The notes under the pieces are model-generated. The model had not been told where the DNA came from. It was given only the letters and a program-made list of their open reading frames with translations, and made no database searches. Of a stretch of 20,683 nt of DNA, positions 8,104 to 15,338 are shown one piece after another. A program made the position numbers and the translations under genes. The first letter of the stretch is position 1. Every line of letters starts with the position of its first letter. The DNA is from DATEMK01 sp039914625 (GTDB lineage: Bacteria; Bacteroidota; Bacteroidia; AKYH767-A; OLB10). The stretch spans positions 1 through 20,683 of the forward strand of contig JBDSOU010000107.1 of assembly GCA_039914625.1 (NCBI GenBank), in the 5' to 3' direction.

Positions 8104-9444
8104 ATGAAACCAACAGTACTATTTATTTTAATCGCAGTTTTTCTTCTTCTTACTTCCTATAAACCTATTCCACGAAGAATATTCGGAATAAAAACCATTG
8201 TGATTGATGCCGGGCATGGAGGGCATGATGTGGGATGCCTGGGTGCTTCAGCAAAAGAAAAAAACGTTGCACTGAGTGTTGCACTCAAGCTTGGGGAAAT
8301 GATTGAACAAAAATTTCCCGACATGCGTGTGGTATATACACGAAAAAAAGACGAATTCGTTGAGTTGCATGAAAGGGCCGGAATTGCCAACCGCTCAAAA
8401 GCTGATTTATTCTTATGCATCCATTGCAATTCCGGAGCTTCCGAAGCCCATGGACCTGAAACTTACGTGATGGGGCTTCATAAAACATCGGAGAATCTTT
8501 CTGTAGCGAGAAGAGAAAATTCATCAATTATTCTCGAGAAAGATTATAAAACAAAATACGATGGATTTGACCCCGATTCTCCCGAAGCCAATATCATTTT
8601 TACATTATTCCAAAATGCATTTATGAATCAGAGTATTGCTTTTGCTTCAAAAATTCAGAATCAATTTGAAGAGTATGCAGGAAGAAATAGCAGGGGGGTT
8701 AAGCAGGCGGGATTTCTTGTTCTTTATAAAACTGCTATGCCCAGTGTTCTTGTTGAAACAGGTTTTCTTACCAATAAAAACGAAGAGAAATATTTGTTAT
8801 CTGAAAAAGGGCAAACTGATATTGCTGCTTCCATTTTCAAGGCTTTTAAAGAGTATAAAATCGACATGGAAGGAGAGTCATCTTATGAATCGGAGGAGAA
8901 AAAACCTGTTGAACAAACACCTGAACGAAAAGACAAACGCCCGGTGGAATCTGCAAAAAAAGATTCATTGGGTGAAATGGAAAAGAAAATTGATAAGCCC
9001 CGGGATGCGGATAAAGAAAAAAAAACAACTGTTATTGTTGCTGATAACGATTCAATTCAATTGAATGATTCGAATGTTGCCAGTGCCCAAGTAGCTGAAA
9101 AATCAGCTGAAAAAAAAGAAGTGCGAAAAAATCCGACTCCACCGGTAAAAACAATTCCGGTTGCCGATGAAAAAGAAGATATATTTTATACCATTCAAAT
9201 TGGCACAGCTTCATCACTCACTGCTGGTCTTGAAAAATATAAAGATGTGGAAGGGCTTAAAAAAATCCACGGAGAAGATGGCATCATACGAATTACTGTT
9301 GGTAGTTTTCAAAATATTGCTGAAGCAATTAATTTTCAAACCACCATGCGTGATAAAGGTTTCAATGATGCTTTTGTAACCGCGTATAATAACAACAAGA
9401 GAATAACTTTGCAGATGGCAGACAAACTTTTGAAAAAAAATTAA
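8104..9444 (+). CDS. N-acetylmuramoyl-L-alanine amidase (Amidase_3) with C-terminal SPOR-like domain
   Basis: This enzyme is a zinc amidase that cuts the bond between MurNAc and L-Ala of the stem peptide, normally for daughter-cell separation or wall turnover in the periplasm. It has 446 residues. A short hydrophobic export signal (1-19) leads directly into the Amidase_3 domain (about 30-250). The zinc and catalytic residues are present: H38 in DAGHGG, E52 in KEKN, H107 in CIHCN and E218 in VETGF. A Lys/Glu-rich, low-complexity linker (about 255-350) connects to a domain of about 80 residues (YTIQIGTASS ... IRITVGSFQN) with the two beta-strand signatures of SPOR, which binds denuded septal glycan. 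It is first in a plus-strand run, but its stop codon overlaps a promoter for the next gene. Confidence 0.92.
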   Translation: MKPTVLFILIAVFLLLTSYKPIPRRIFGIKTIVIDAGHGGHDVGCLGASAKEKNVALSVALKLGEMIEQKFPDMRVVYTRKKDEFVELHERAGIANRSKADLFLCIHCNSGASEAHGPETYVMGLHKTSENLSVARRENSSIILEKDYKTKYDGFDPDSPEANIIFTLFQNAFMNQSIAFASKIQNQFEEYAGRNSRGVKQAGFLVLYKTAMPSVLVETGFLTNKNEEKYLLSEKGQTDIAASIFKAFKEYKIDMEGESSYESEEKKPVEQTPERKDKRPVESAKKDSLGEMEKKIDKPRDADKEKKTTVIVADNDSIQLNDSNVASAQVAEKSAEKKEVRKNPTPPVKTIPVADEKEDIFYTIQIGTASSLTAGLEKYKDVEGLKKIHGEDGIIRITVGSFQNIAEAINFQTTMRDKGFNDAFVTAYNNNKRITLQMADKLLKKN

Positions 9445-9456
9445 GCTCTATCTTCG
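9429..9456 (+). promoter_or_regulatory. Putative promoter for the MCE gene, overlapping the amidase 3' end
   Basis: TTTG (9429-9432) lies 16 nt before TATCTTCG (9449-9456), close to the Bacteroidota -33/-7 consensus, with C for T in the -7 box. It spans the amidase stop codon at 9442-9444 and would give a leader of about 80 nt before the GTG start at 9545. The lower part of the gene run could therefore be transcribed separately from the amidase. Confidence 0.5.
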
Positions 9457-9544
9457 CAAAAAATGTTTAAAATTTGGTTTTCAGAGTTTACTATTGTTCC
9501 AATGACATTATTGTCAAACCTTCAACCCTAAATATTTTCCAATT

Positions 9545-10495
9545 GTGAAAATTTCAAACGAAGTTAAAGTAGGAATTATTGTCACCGCAGCAATTGCAGC
9601 GATGGTATGGGGGATCAATTATCTGAAAGGAGTTGACATTTTTTCGCGTACCACAAAAGTATTCGCGGTGTATGATAATGTTGAAGGTTTGGTAAAATCC
9701 AATATGGTTGTTTTAAAAGGATACAGGATCGGCCAGATACAGGATCTTCAGTTTCTTACTGACCATACTGGAAGAATGGTGGCAACTATTTACATAAGCA
9801 GAAAAGTTTTTGTATCCAAAAATTCTACAGCTCAAATTATCAATAACGATTTTTTTGGTGGCAAGGCCATTAATATTGAATTGGGAGATGATATCAACCC
9901 AATAAAAGATGGTGACACGCTGAATGCAGAAGTCATCAACGGATTATCAGAACAAATTGGTCCAATAAAAAATAAGGCGGAGAGTTTGATTCAATCGTTG
10001 GATTCAGTTGCCAATGCATTGCATATATTACTGGATGAAAAGTCAAGGAAAAACCTTGCTAAGAGCTTTGAGAGCATTGCAAATATTCTTGCAACGTTTG
10101 AAAATACTTCAAAGCATCTTGATAACATGTTATCTTTAGAACAAAGCAAGCTGAATATGATGGTATCAAATGCTGAATCCATCACGCAAAATATTAAAAA
10201 CAACAATGAAAAAATTTCAAACATCCTGAATAATTTTTCACAAATAAGCGATACACTTGTTAAAGCGAATTTTGCAAATACAATGATGAATGTGAATAAA
10301 ACAATGGCGGAAACTGCTTCCATCATGCAAAAAATTAATAAAGGAGAAGGCTCCCTTGGTATGATGGTGAACAATGATAGCCTTTATAAAAATCTTTCCA
10401 CTACTGCTGCTGATCTTGATAACCTGTTGATTGACTTAAAAGCAAATCCGAAAAAGTACGTACATTTTTCCATGTTTGGCGGGGGGAAAAAATAG
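9545..10495 (+). CDS. MCE/MlaD-family lipid-transport protein
   Basis: MCE proteins are periplasmic or inner-membrane-anchored components that move phospholipids between the membranes, usually with an MlaE permease and MlaF ATPase. Neither of these is encoded here. The protein has 316 residues. One N-terminal membrane anchor (about 9-28, VGIIVTAAIAAMVWG) is followed by an MCE domain (about 38-118: VEGLVKSNMVVLKGYRIGQI, FFGGKAINIELG) and then a long helical tail (about 130-290) rich in Asn, Ser and Lys that should form a coiled coil. The C-terminus ends in GGGKK. Translation starts at GTG, since there is no ATG in a suitable place. Single-MCE proteins with a helical tail are the common Bacteroidota form. 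The ligand is unproven. Confidence 0.88.
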   Translation: MKISNEVKVGIIVTAAIAAMVWGINYLKGVDIFSRTTKVFAVYDNVEGLVKSNMVVLKGYRIGQIQDLQFLTDHTGRMVATIYISRKVFVSKNSTAQIINNDFFGGKAINIELGDDINPIKDGDTLNAEVINGLSEQIGPIKNKAESLIQSLDSVANALHILLDEKSRKNLAKSFESIANILATFENTSKHLDNMLSLEQSKLNMMVSNAESITQNIKNNNEKISNILNNFSQISDTLVKANFANTMMNVNKTMAETASIMQKINKGEGSLGMMVNNDSLYKNLSTTAADLDNLLIDLKANPKKYVHFSMFGGGKK

Positions 10496-10557
10496 CTTAA
10501 TTTTATAATTTTGAAATTTAATATTTTCTATTTCATGGTTTTTAAAAGTTAATAATC

Positions 10558-11868
10558 GTGGTGACTAACATTATTTTCATTATTCTTCTTTTGGCCGGTA
10601 TTTTTCTTTTTTCAAAAAACGTAAAGAAGATTATCCGAAACATCCGGTTAGGAAAAGATACTGATCGCAGCGATCATCCTGCTGAACGTTGGAAAATAAT
10701 GGCGCGGGTTGCATTAGGACAATCCAAAATGATGGTGCGACCGGTTGCTGCTTTTTTTCATATCATCATCTACGCTGGATTTATCATTATCAATTTTGAA
10801 GTGCTTGAAATTATTATTGACGGTATTACAGGTACACATAGGATATTTTCATTCATGGGTTCTTTCTACAATTTCCTTATCGGAAGCTTTGAAATTCTCG
10901 CGCTCGCAGTTTTAATTGCCTGTATTGTTTTTCTTGCCCGAAGAAATATTTTAAAGCTGAAAAGGTTCTGGATGCGTGAAATGAAAGCATGGCCCCGTTC
11001 AGATGCAAACATTATTCTTATAACTGAAATTGCATTGATGACTTTTTTTCTTACCATGAATGGATGTGATTTTATTCTGCAGAACAGAGGAGTAGAACAC
11101 TATATTAAAGCCGGAGCATTTCCAATAAGTGGTTGGTATGCCGGAATGTTTCAAAACTTTTCAAACTACCACCTTGAAATGCTTGAACGGTTTTGCTGGT
11201 GGGCACACATCATTGGAATTCTTGCATTTTTAAACTATGTTCCTTATTCCAAACACTTTCATATTTTTCTTGCATTTCCAAATACGTATTACAGTAATCT
11301 TAATGCAAAAGGAAAATTTACGAATCCTGAAAATATAACCAATGAAGTAAAGCTGATGTTGGATCCTTCGGCAACTCTTCCTGCTGTTGATGCAAATGCT
11401 GCTCCTCAAAAGTTTGGCGCAAAAGACGTTTTTGATCTGACGTGGAAACAATTGATGGATGCTTATTCCTGCACAGAATGCGGCAGGTGCTCTTCCGTTT
11501 GTCCAGCTAACCTTACCGGAAAACTTTTATCCCCGCGAAAAATTATGATGGATACACGTGACCGTTTAGAGGAAGTCGGAAAAAATATTGACAAGAATAA
11601 AGAATTTAAAGATGATGGAAAATCATTGCTCAATGATTATATAACACCTGAAGAATTGTGGGCATGTACAACATGTAATGCATGTGTGGAAGCTTGTCCT
11701 GTTAATATTGATCCATTGTCAATTATTGTTGATGTGCGAAGGTTTATTGTAATGGAACAAAGTGCAGCACCATCTGAGCTTAACGGAATGTTTACACGGA
11801 TGGAGAATAACGGTGCGCCCTGGCCTTTCTCCCCCGCTGATCGGTTAAATTGGGTAAATGCAGACTAA
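10558..11868 (+). CDS. Membrane-bound [4Fe-4S] oxidoreductase subunit (HdrD/NarI-like fusion type)
   Basis: Probably one half of a quinone-linked electron-transfer complex. In the 436-residue protein, about five hydrophobic segments (around 2-20, 63-88, 101-127, 148-172 and 208-245) come first. They contain His residues (H68, H217, H233, H235) that could ligate heme b, as in NarI/HdrE-like subunits. A cytoplasmic ferredoxin part follows with two complete cluster motifs: CTECGRCSSVCP from C305 and CTTCNACVEACPVN from C370. The gene starts with two GTG codons (10558 and 10561); either could be used. A TAATTTTG box lies at 10506-10513 but has no -33 partner. The CCG-domain protein begins 9 nt downstream, so the two are almost certainly translated together. 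The donor is unknown; electron-transfer flavoprotein or lactate/glycerol-3-phosphate-type systems are possible from family knowledge. Confidence 0.85.
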   Translation: MVTNIIFIILLLAGIFLFSKNVKKIIRNIRLGKDTDRSDHPAERWKIMARVALGQSKMMVRPVAAFFHIIIYAGFIIINFEVLEIIIDGITGTHRIFSFMGSFYNFLIGSFEILALAVLIACIVFLARRNILKLKRFWMREMKAWPRSDANIILITEIALMTFFLTMNGCDFILQNRGVEHYIKAGAFPISGWYAGMFQNFSNYHLEMLERFCWWAHIIGILAFLNYVPYSKHFHIFLAFPNTYYSNLNAKGKFTNPENITNEVKLMLDPSATLPAVDANAAPQKFGAKDVFDLTWKQLMDAYSCTECGRCSSVCPANLTGKLLSPRKIMMDTRDRLEEVGKNIDKNKEFKDDGKSLLNDYITPEELWACTTCNACVEACPVNIDPLSIIVDVRRFIVMEQSAAPSELNGMFTRMENNGAPWPFSPADRLNWVNAD

Positions 11869-11877
11869 ATTTTTTCT

Positions 11878-12663
11878 ATGGAATTAAAGGTTTCTACAGT
11901 TTCTGAAATGGTGCAACAAGGCGAAACGCCTGAAATCCTTTTTTGGATTGGCTGTGCATCAAGCTTTGATCAGCGCACTCAAAAAATTACAAAAGCGATT
12001 GCCAAAATTCTGAATCATGTTGGAATTAAGTTCGCTGTTCTCGGAACTGAAGAAAGCTGCACAGGTGATCCTGCAAAGCGTGCCGGAAACGAATTTCTTT
12101 TCCAGATGCAGGCGATGACAAACATTCAGGTCCTGAATGGATACAACATAAAAAAAATTGTAACCGGATGCCCGCATTGTTTTAATACAATAAAAAATGA
12201 ATATCCTCAATTAGGCGGAACGTATGAAGTACTGCATCATAGCATGTTCCTGCAGCAATTGATCAATGATGGAAAATTAAAAGTGCAGGGTGGAAAATTT
12301 CTCGGAAAAAAAATTGTTTATCATGATCCGTGTTATCTCGGAAGAGCAAACAATGTGTATGAAGCACCGCGCGAAGTCATTCAGAAATTAGACACCGAGC
12401 TTGCTGAAATGAAACGCAGCCGTGCAAACGGATTGTGCTGCGGAGCCGGGGGAGCGCAAATGTTTAAAGAACCTGAAAAAGGAGCTAAGGATATTAATGT
12501 GGAACGTACAGAAGAAGCATTAACAACTCAACCCACTCATATTGCAGTAGCATGTCCTTTCTGCATGACGATGATGACGGATGGCGTGAAATTTTTCGAT
12601 AAAGAAGCCGAAGTAAAAGTGATGGATATTGCTGAGTTGATTGCACAGGCGAATGAATTATGA
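11878..12663 (+). CDS. CCG-domain (Fe-S)-binding protein, HdrB/GlpC-like
   Basis: This soluble protein of 261 residues carries two cysteine-rich CCG-type domains. Such domains bind the active-site cluster in heterodisulfide reductase B/D and are found in GlpC and LldE-type subunits. Domain 1 has C26 (WIGC), C61 (ESCTGDPAKRAG) and C98/C101 (CPHC). Domain 2 has C152 (HDPC), C187/C188 (CCGAGG) and C226/C229 (CPFC). In domain 1 the first motif reads CTG instead of CCG; as I recall, that is normal for this subfamily and not a mutation. With its upstream neighbour it reconstitutes the layout of a single HdrD-like protein: membrane cytochrome, two ferredoxin clusters and two CCG domains. The substrate is not deducible. 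Confidence 0.88.
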   Translation: MELKVSTVSEMVQQGETPEILFWIGCASSFDQRTQKITKAIAKILNHVGIKFAVLGTEESCTGDPAKRAGNEFLFQMQAMTNIQVLNGYNIKKIVTGCPHCFNTIKNEYPQLGGTYEVLHHSMFLQQLINDGKLKVQGGKFLGKKIVYHDPCYLGRANNVYEAPREVIQKLDTELAEMKRSRANGLCCGAGGAQMFKEPEKGAKDINVERTEEALTTQPTHIAVACPFCMTMMTDGVKFFDKEAEVKVMDIAELIAQANEL

Positions 12664-12694
12664 GTTTAAGGTTTGAGGTTTAAAGTTTAAAGTT
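12664..12694 (+). repeat. Tandem heptamer repeat upstream of the TlpA-like gene
   Basis: Four head-to-tail 7-bp units of the form GTTTRAR (GTTTAAG, GTTTGAG, then two GTTTAAA) start one base after the stop codon of the CCG gene and are followed by a partial GTT. They occupy most of the 48-nt gap before the next ATG. Confidence 0.75.
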
Positions 12695-12711
12695 GGTCGA
12701 ATCTGACAATT

Positions 12712-13857
12712 ATGAGATTTTTATTTATTTTGTTTTTCTTTTTTGTTTCTATTAATTTATTCGCGCAAAATGATGTGACCGCCATTCTTCAGAAAAGTTT
12801 GCAGGCAAGTTCCCAAATCAAAAACGGAACTTATGATGCGCGTTTAAAAATGAAATACCTGATGAAGAATGATACATCGGTTCTCAACGGAACCTGCCGC
12901 TTCCATCATTTTCCACCCGATACTCTCAAAGGAACGAAGTTTGAATTGACAGCAAATGATATTCATGTTTTGTATGACGGAAGAAAAAAAACTACCATTT
13001 ATTTCAAAGACAGCCTTGCTGTAGTACATGACAAATGGAAATATCCATTGAAATTGACAGGCAGCATCTATCACCTTTTATCAGGATTTATGGTTAACAA
13101 CAGCAGTAATTTTATAACTAATCCTGAAGTTAAAAAGCAATTATTAAAGGATACAGTCATTGACAAAATATCCTGTTATCACATTATGCTGCATCCCGGT
13201 GATGATGAAACTTCGCAAAATATTTACCGTCAACTTTATATTGCCAAAAGAGATTTTTATTTAATGGGTGAATCCGTGAGTCTTGATGCACACCAGCATC
13301 ATCAATTCACAGAATTGTTTTTGCAAAATATAAAAACAAATGTTAATGGATTAAACGATAATTACGGATCTGAATTAATTCCGCAAGGATTTTATGTTAA
13401 AGAATATGTTCCTGATCAATTAAACAATTTGCTTTCAGCCGGAACTGTTGCACCTTCTTTTACTTTATCTTTACTTGATGGAAAAATTGTTTCGCTGAAC
13501 AAATTAAAAGGAAAAATAACTGTTTTATATTTCTGGACTGCGATGGATCAGCAAAGCAGGGTGAGATTACTGCCGCTTCAGCAAATCTATGATAAGTATT
13601 CAGGAAATGGTGTTGAAGTTTTAGGAATGAATGTGAGTGATGCGGACAAAGAGCATTTGAAAAAGCTATTGCAAGGCAAAAAAATAACATTCCCTCAATT
13701 TGCTGATGCAGGAGCTACCAGTGAAAAATATAATGTACTTGAAGTTCCAACTATTTATGTTATTGGTCAAGATGGAAAAATTATTGAAGGCTTTACTATT
13801 CAGCCAAAAGAAAATATTTTAACAAAGCTGGAAAAAATAATAACCAATAGTCAATAA
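12712..13857 (+). CDS. Exported TlpA-like thioredoxin-fold protein lacking the CxxC active site
   Basis: The protein has 381 residues with a signal peptide (1-18, ending NLFAQ). An N-terminal domain (about 20-235) of beta-strands resembles LolA/RseB-like lipid-binding or sorting folds only in general character (DIHVLYDGRKKTTIYF). The C-terminal AhpC/TSA-Redoxin-type thioredoxin domain (about 243-378) is clear: APSFTLSLLDGKIVSLNKLKG, VLYFWTA, the conserved cis-Pro region VLEVPTIYVIGQDGKI. Where TlpA has FWATWCGPCR, this protein has FWTAMDQQSR (W275 to R283), so both catalytic Cys are replaced, by D279 and S282. Thiol-disulfide exchange is therefore not expected; a binding or structural role is more likely. 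It lies between heptamer repeats on both sides, which suggests it was added to an older gene run. The gene is intact. Confidence 0.85.
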   Translation: MRFLFILFFFFVSINLFAQNDVTAILQKSLQASSQIKNGTYDARLKMKYLMKNDTSVLNGTCRFHHFPPDTLKGTKFELTANDIHVLYDGRKKTTIYFKDSLAVVHDKWKYPLKLTGSIYHLLSGFMVNNSSNFITNPEVKKQLLKDTVIDKISCYHIMLHPGDDETSQNIYRQLYIAKRDFYLMGESVSLDAHQHHQFTELFLQNIKTNVNGLNDNYGSELIPQGFYVKEYVPDQLNNLLSAGTVAPSFTLSLLDGKIVSLNKLKGKITVLYFWTAMDQQSRVRLLPLQQIYDKYSGNGVEVLGMNVSDADKEHLKKLLQGKKITFPQFADAGATSEKYNVLEVPTIYVIGQDGKIIEGFTIQPKENILTKLEKIITNSQ

Positions 13858-13860
13858 AGA

Positions 13861-13916
13861 ATGTTGAATGTTCAATGACCAATGACCAAATTCCAATTAC
13901 CAATTTCTAATTTCTA
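13861..13916 (+). repeat. Degenerate heptamer repeat downstream of the TlpA-like gene
   Basis: Eight consecutive 7-bp units, each ending in A, fill the gap between the TlpA-like stop and the next ATG. Neighbouring units are pairwise alike: ATGTTGA/ATGTTCA, ATGACCA twice, AATTCCA/ATTACCA, ATTTCTA twice. Units ATGACCA and ATTACCA recur on the minus strand at 5339-5386. Confidence 0.7.
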
Positions 13917-13922
13917 AAAACC

Positions 13923-14405
13923 ATGTTTATTCCTTTTAATAATATGCCTGGCAGTTCACGCATCTGGATTTATCAATGTAATCGTGAATTGACGAACTAT
14001 GAGATAGGTGAAATTAAAAATCTTGCCGGAAATTTTGTTAATGAATGGACGGCTCACCAGCAAACGTTACATGCCAGCTTTGAAATACTTCACAGAATTT
14101 TTCTTGTCCTTGCAGTGGATGAAAATAAGAATGATGCCAGCGGGTGCTCTATTGATAAATCAGTATATTTTGTCAGGCAAATTGAAAAACAATTTAATGT
14201 TTCTTTTTTTGATCGCATGGCTGTTGCATTCAGAACCGGAGAAAAAATTCAGGTGAAACCTTTGAATGATTTTCTTGAATGGTACAAAAAAGAAAAGTTA
14301 TCTGACGACTTACATGTTTTTAATAATCTTGTTGTCACTAAGCAGGAAATGAACACTAAGTGGGAAATCCCCTTAAAAGAAAGCTGGATAACAAACAAAG
14401 TTTAA
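13923..14405 (+). CDS. Conserved Bacteroidota protein often labelled 'ABC transporter ATPase' (function unknown)
   Basis: I recognise this 160-residue protein as a small family widespread in Bacteroidota. Recurrent features are the N-terminus MFIPFNNMPGSSRIWIYQCN, the WTAHQQTLHASFEI segment (about 42-55), the motif ASGCSID (about 72-78) and the end KWEIPLKESW. Databases commonly name it ABC transporter ATPase, but no Walker A (GxxxxGKS/T), signature LSGGQ or Walker B motif is present, so the name is not supported by this sequence. The invariant-looking Cys in SGCSID and nearby acidic residues hint at a catalytic or binding site; that is inference. There is no signal peptide, so it is probably cytoplasmic. 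It is last in the plus-strand run and starts 6 nt after the heptamer repeat. No terminator hairpin is seen after it. Confidence 0.8.
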   Translation: MFIPFNNMPGSSRIWIYQCNRELTNYEIGEIKNLAGNFVNEWTAHQQTLHASFEILHRIFLVLAVDENKNDASGCSIDKSVYFVRQIEKQFNVSFFDRMAVAFRTGEKIQVKPLNDFLEWYKKEKLSDDLHVFNNLVVTKQEMNTKWEIPLKESWITNKV

Positions 14406-14548
14406 TTTCACTTCTACCCTTCCCTGTTAAGAATAATTTAAAGCCCTAATTTGTTTTGATGAGCTTTAATACTTTTTTATTTTTTATTGTAATAATAATA
14501 TGAAAATAACTATTAACATATAACACCTATTTGTCAATATTATCTTGA

Positions 14549-15249
14549 TTTGTATCCATTAGTGATATTTCAAATTTTGCAAAAAAACAGCTTCGCCCAG
14601 TTACATATAATTTTAACTACAAGAAGTTTGATGCTTTTCTGACTAAGGATGTGGATGCAAAGCATACAGACGAATATTTTCAGCAGCAATTAATTGAAAA
14701 AGGCAAACATCGTGAAGTTGGTTTCATTACGCAGGAAGTAGTTCAGGCTGTCAGCAAAAAGGGATTTATATTTAACGGTGTCTATGCACCGCAAAACAGT
14801 AACGATAACTATGCTCTTGATTATAGCATGTTCGTTGTACCCCTTGTAAAAGCTATTCAGGAAATTGATAAAGGAAATGAAGAAATGAGAATAAAAAATG
14901 AAAGACTTGCAAATGCAATTACACAAATAAAATCTGTAATGACATCAGGTCAAAAACAAATGCTTGACGAGCTTCAAATTGGAGGTTCAAAAGCTACGCT
15001 GGATCAAAACATTCCCAATCCTTTTAATAAATCCACACTAATAAAATATAAAGTACCGACTGATTTTTCATCTGCTGAATTAAAAATTATTCCATGCAGG
15101 GAGCTGAAATAAAATCATTTATAATAAAACGCCAAGGCAAAGGTGAAATAGGCATCGAAGCAAACACCCTTCCTTCAGGTATCTACTCCTATACCCTTAT
15201 TGTTGACGGAGAAGCTGCAGATATTAAGCAGATGATTGTTACGAAATAA
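14549..15249 (+). pseudogene. Remnant of a secreted protein with S74 intramolecular chaperone domain and T9SS sorting domain
   Basis: The frame is open from 14549 with no start codon or signal peptide. It begins inside a peptidase S74 (endosialidase-type chaperone) domain: LRPVTYNFNYKKFDAF, then HREVGFITQEVVQAV and YALDYSMFVVPLVKAIQE. A coiled-coil segment and the start of a type A T9SS sorting domain (LDQNIPNPFNKSTLIKYKVP) follow. Near 15089 one T appears to be missing: the frame then ends at a TAA at 15110-15112, while the rest of the sorting domain (MQGAEIKSF ... SGIYSYTLIVDGEAADIKQM, ending IVTK) continues in the next frame to 15249. Restoring one T would give KIYSMQG, the usual form. The 5' truncation together with the frameshift makes this a dead gene; the 5' half, with the signal peptide and the functional domains, is absent. 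A GTG at 14651 opens a 153-residue frame but starts mid-domain. Confidence 0.85.
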
Positions 15250-15338
15250 GAAAATATCTGCTTCATTTGTTTTGCGGCCATCTCTATGAATGTGATTTGC
15301 ATTGTGATGTTCGAATTATTTCTCAGAGTTATCTGTAA

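Noticed and set aside
8636..9064. A 142-codon frame on the plus strand inside the amidase gene.
   Set aside because: It is a shifted reading of the Lys/Glu-rich linker region of the amidase, giving a Lys/Leu-rich nonsense product.
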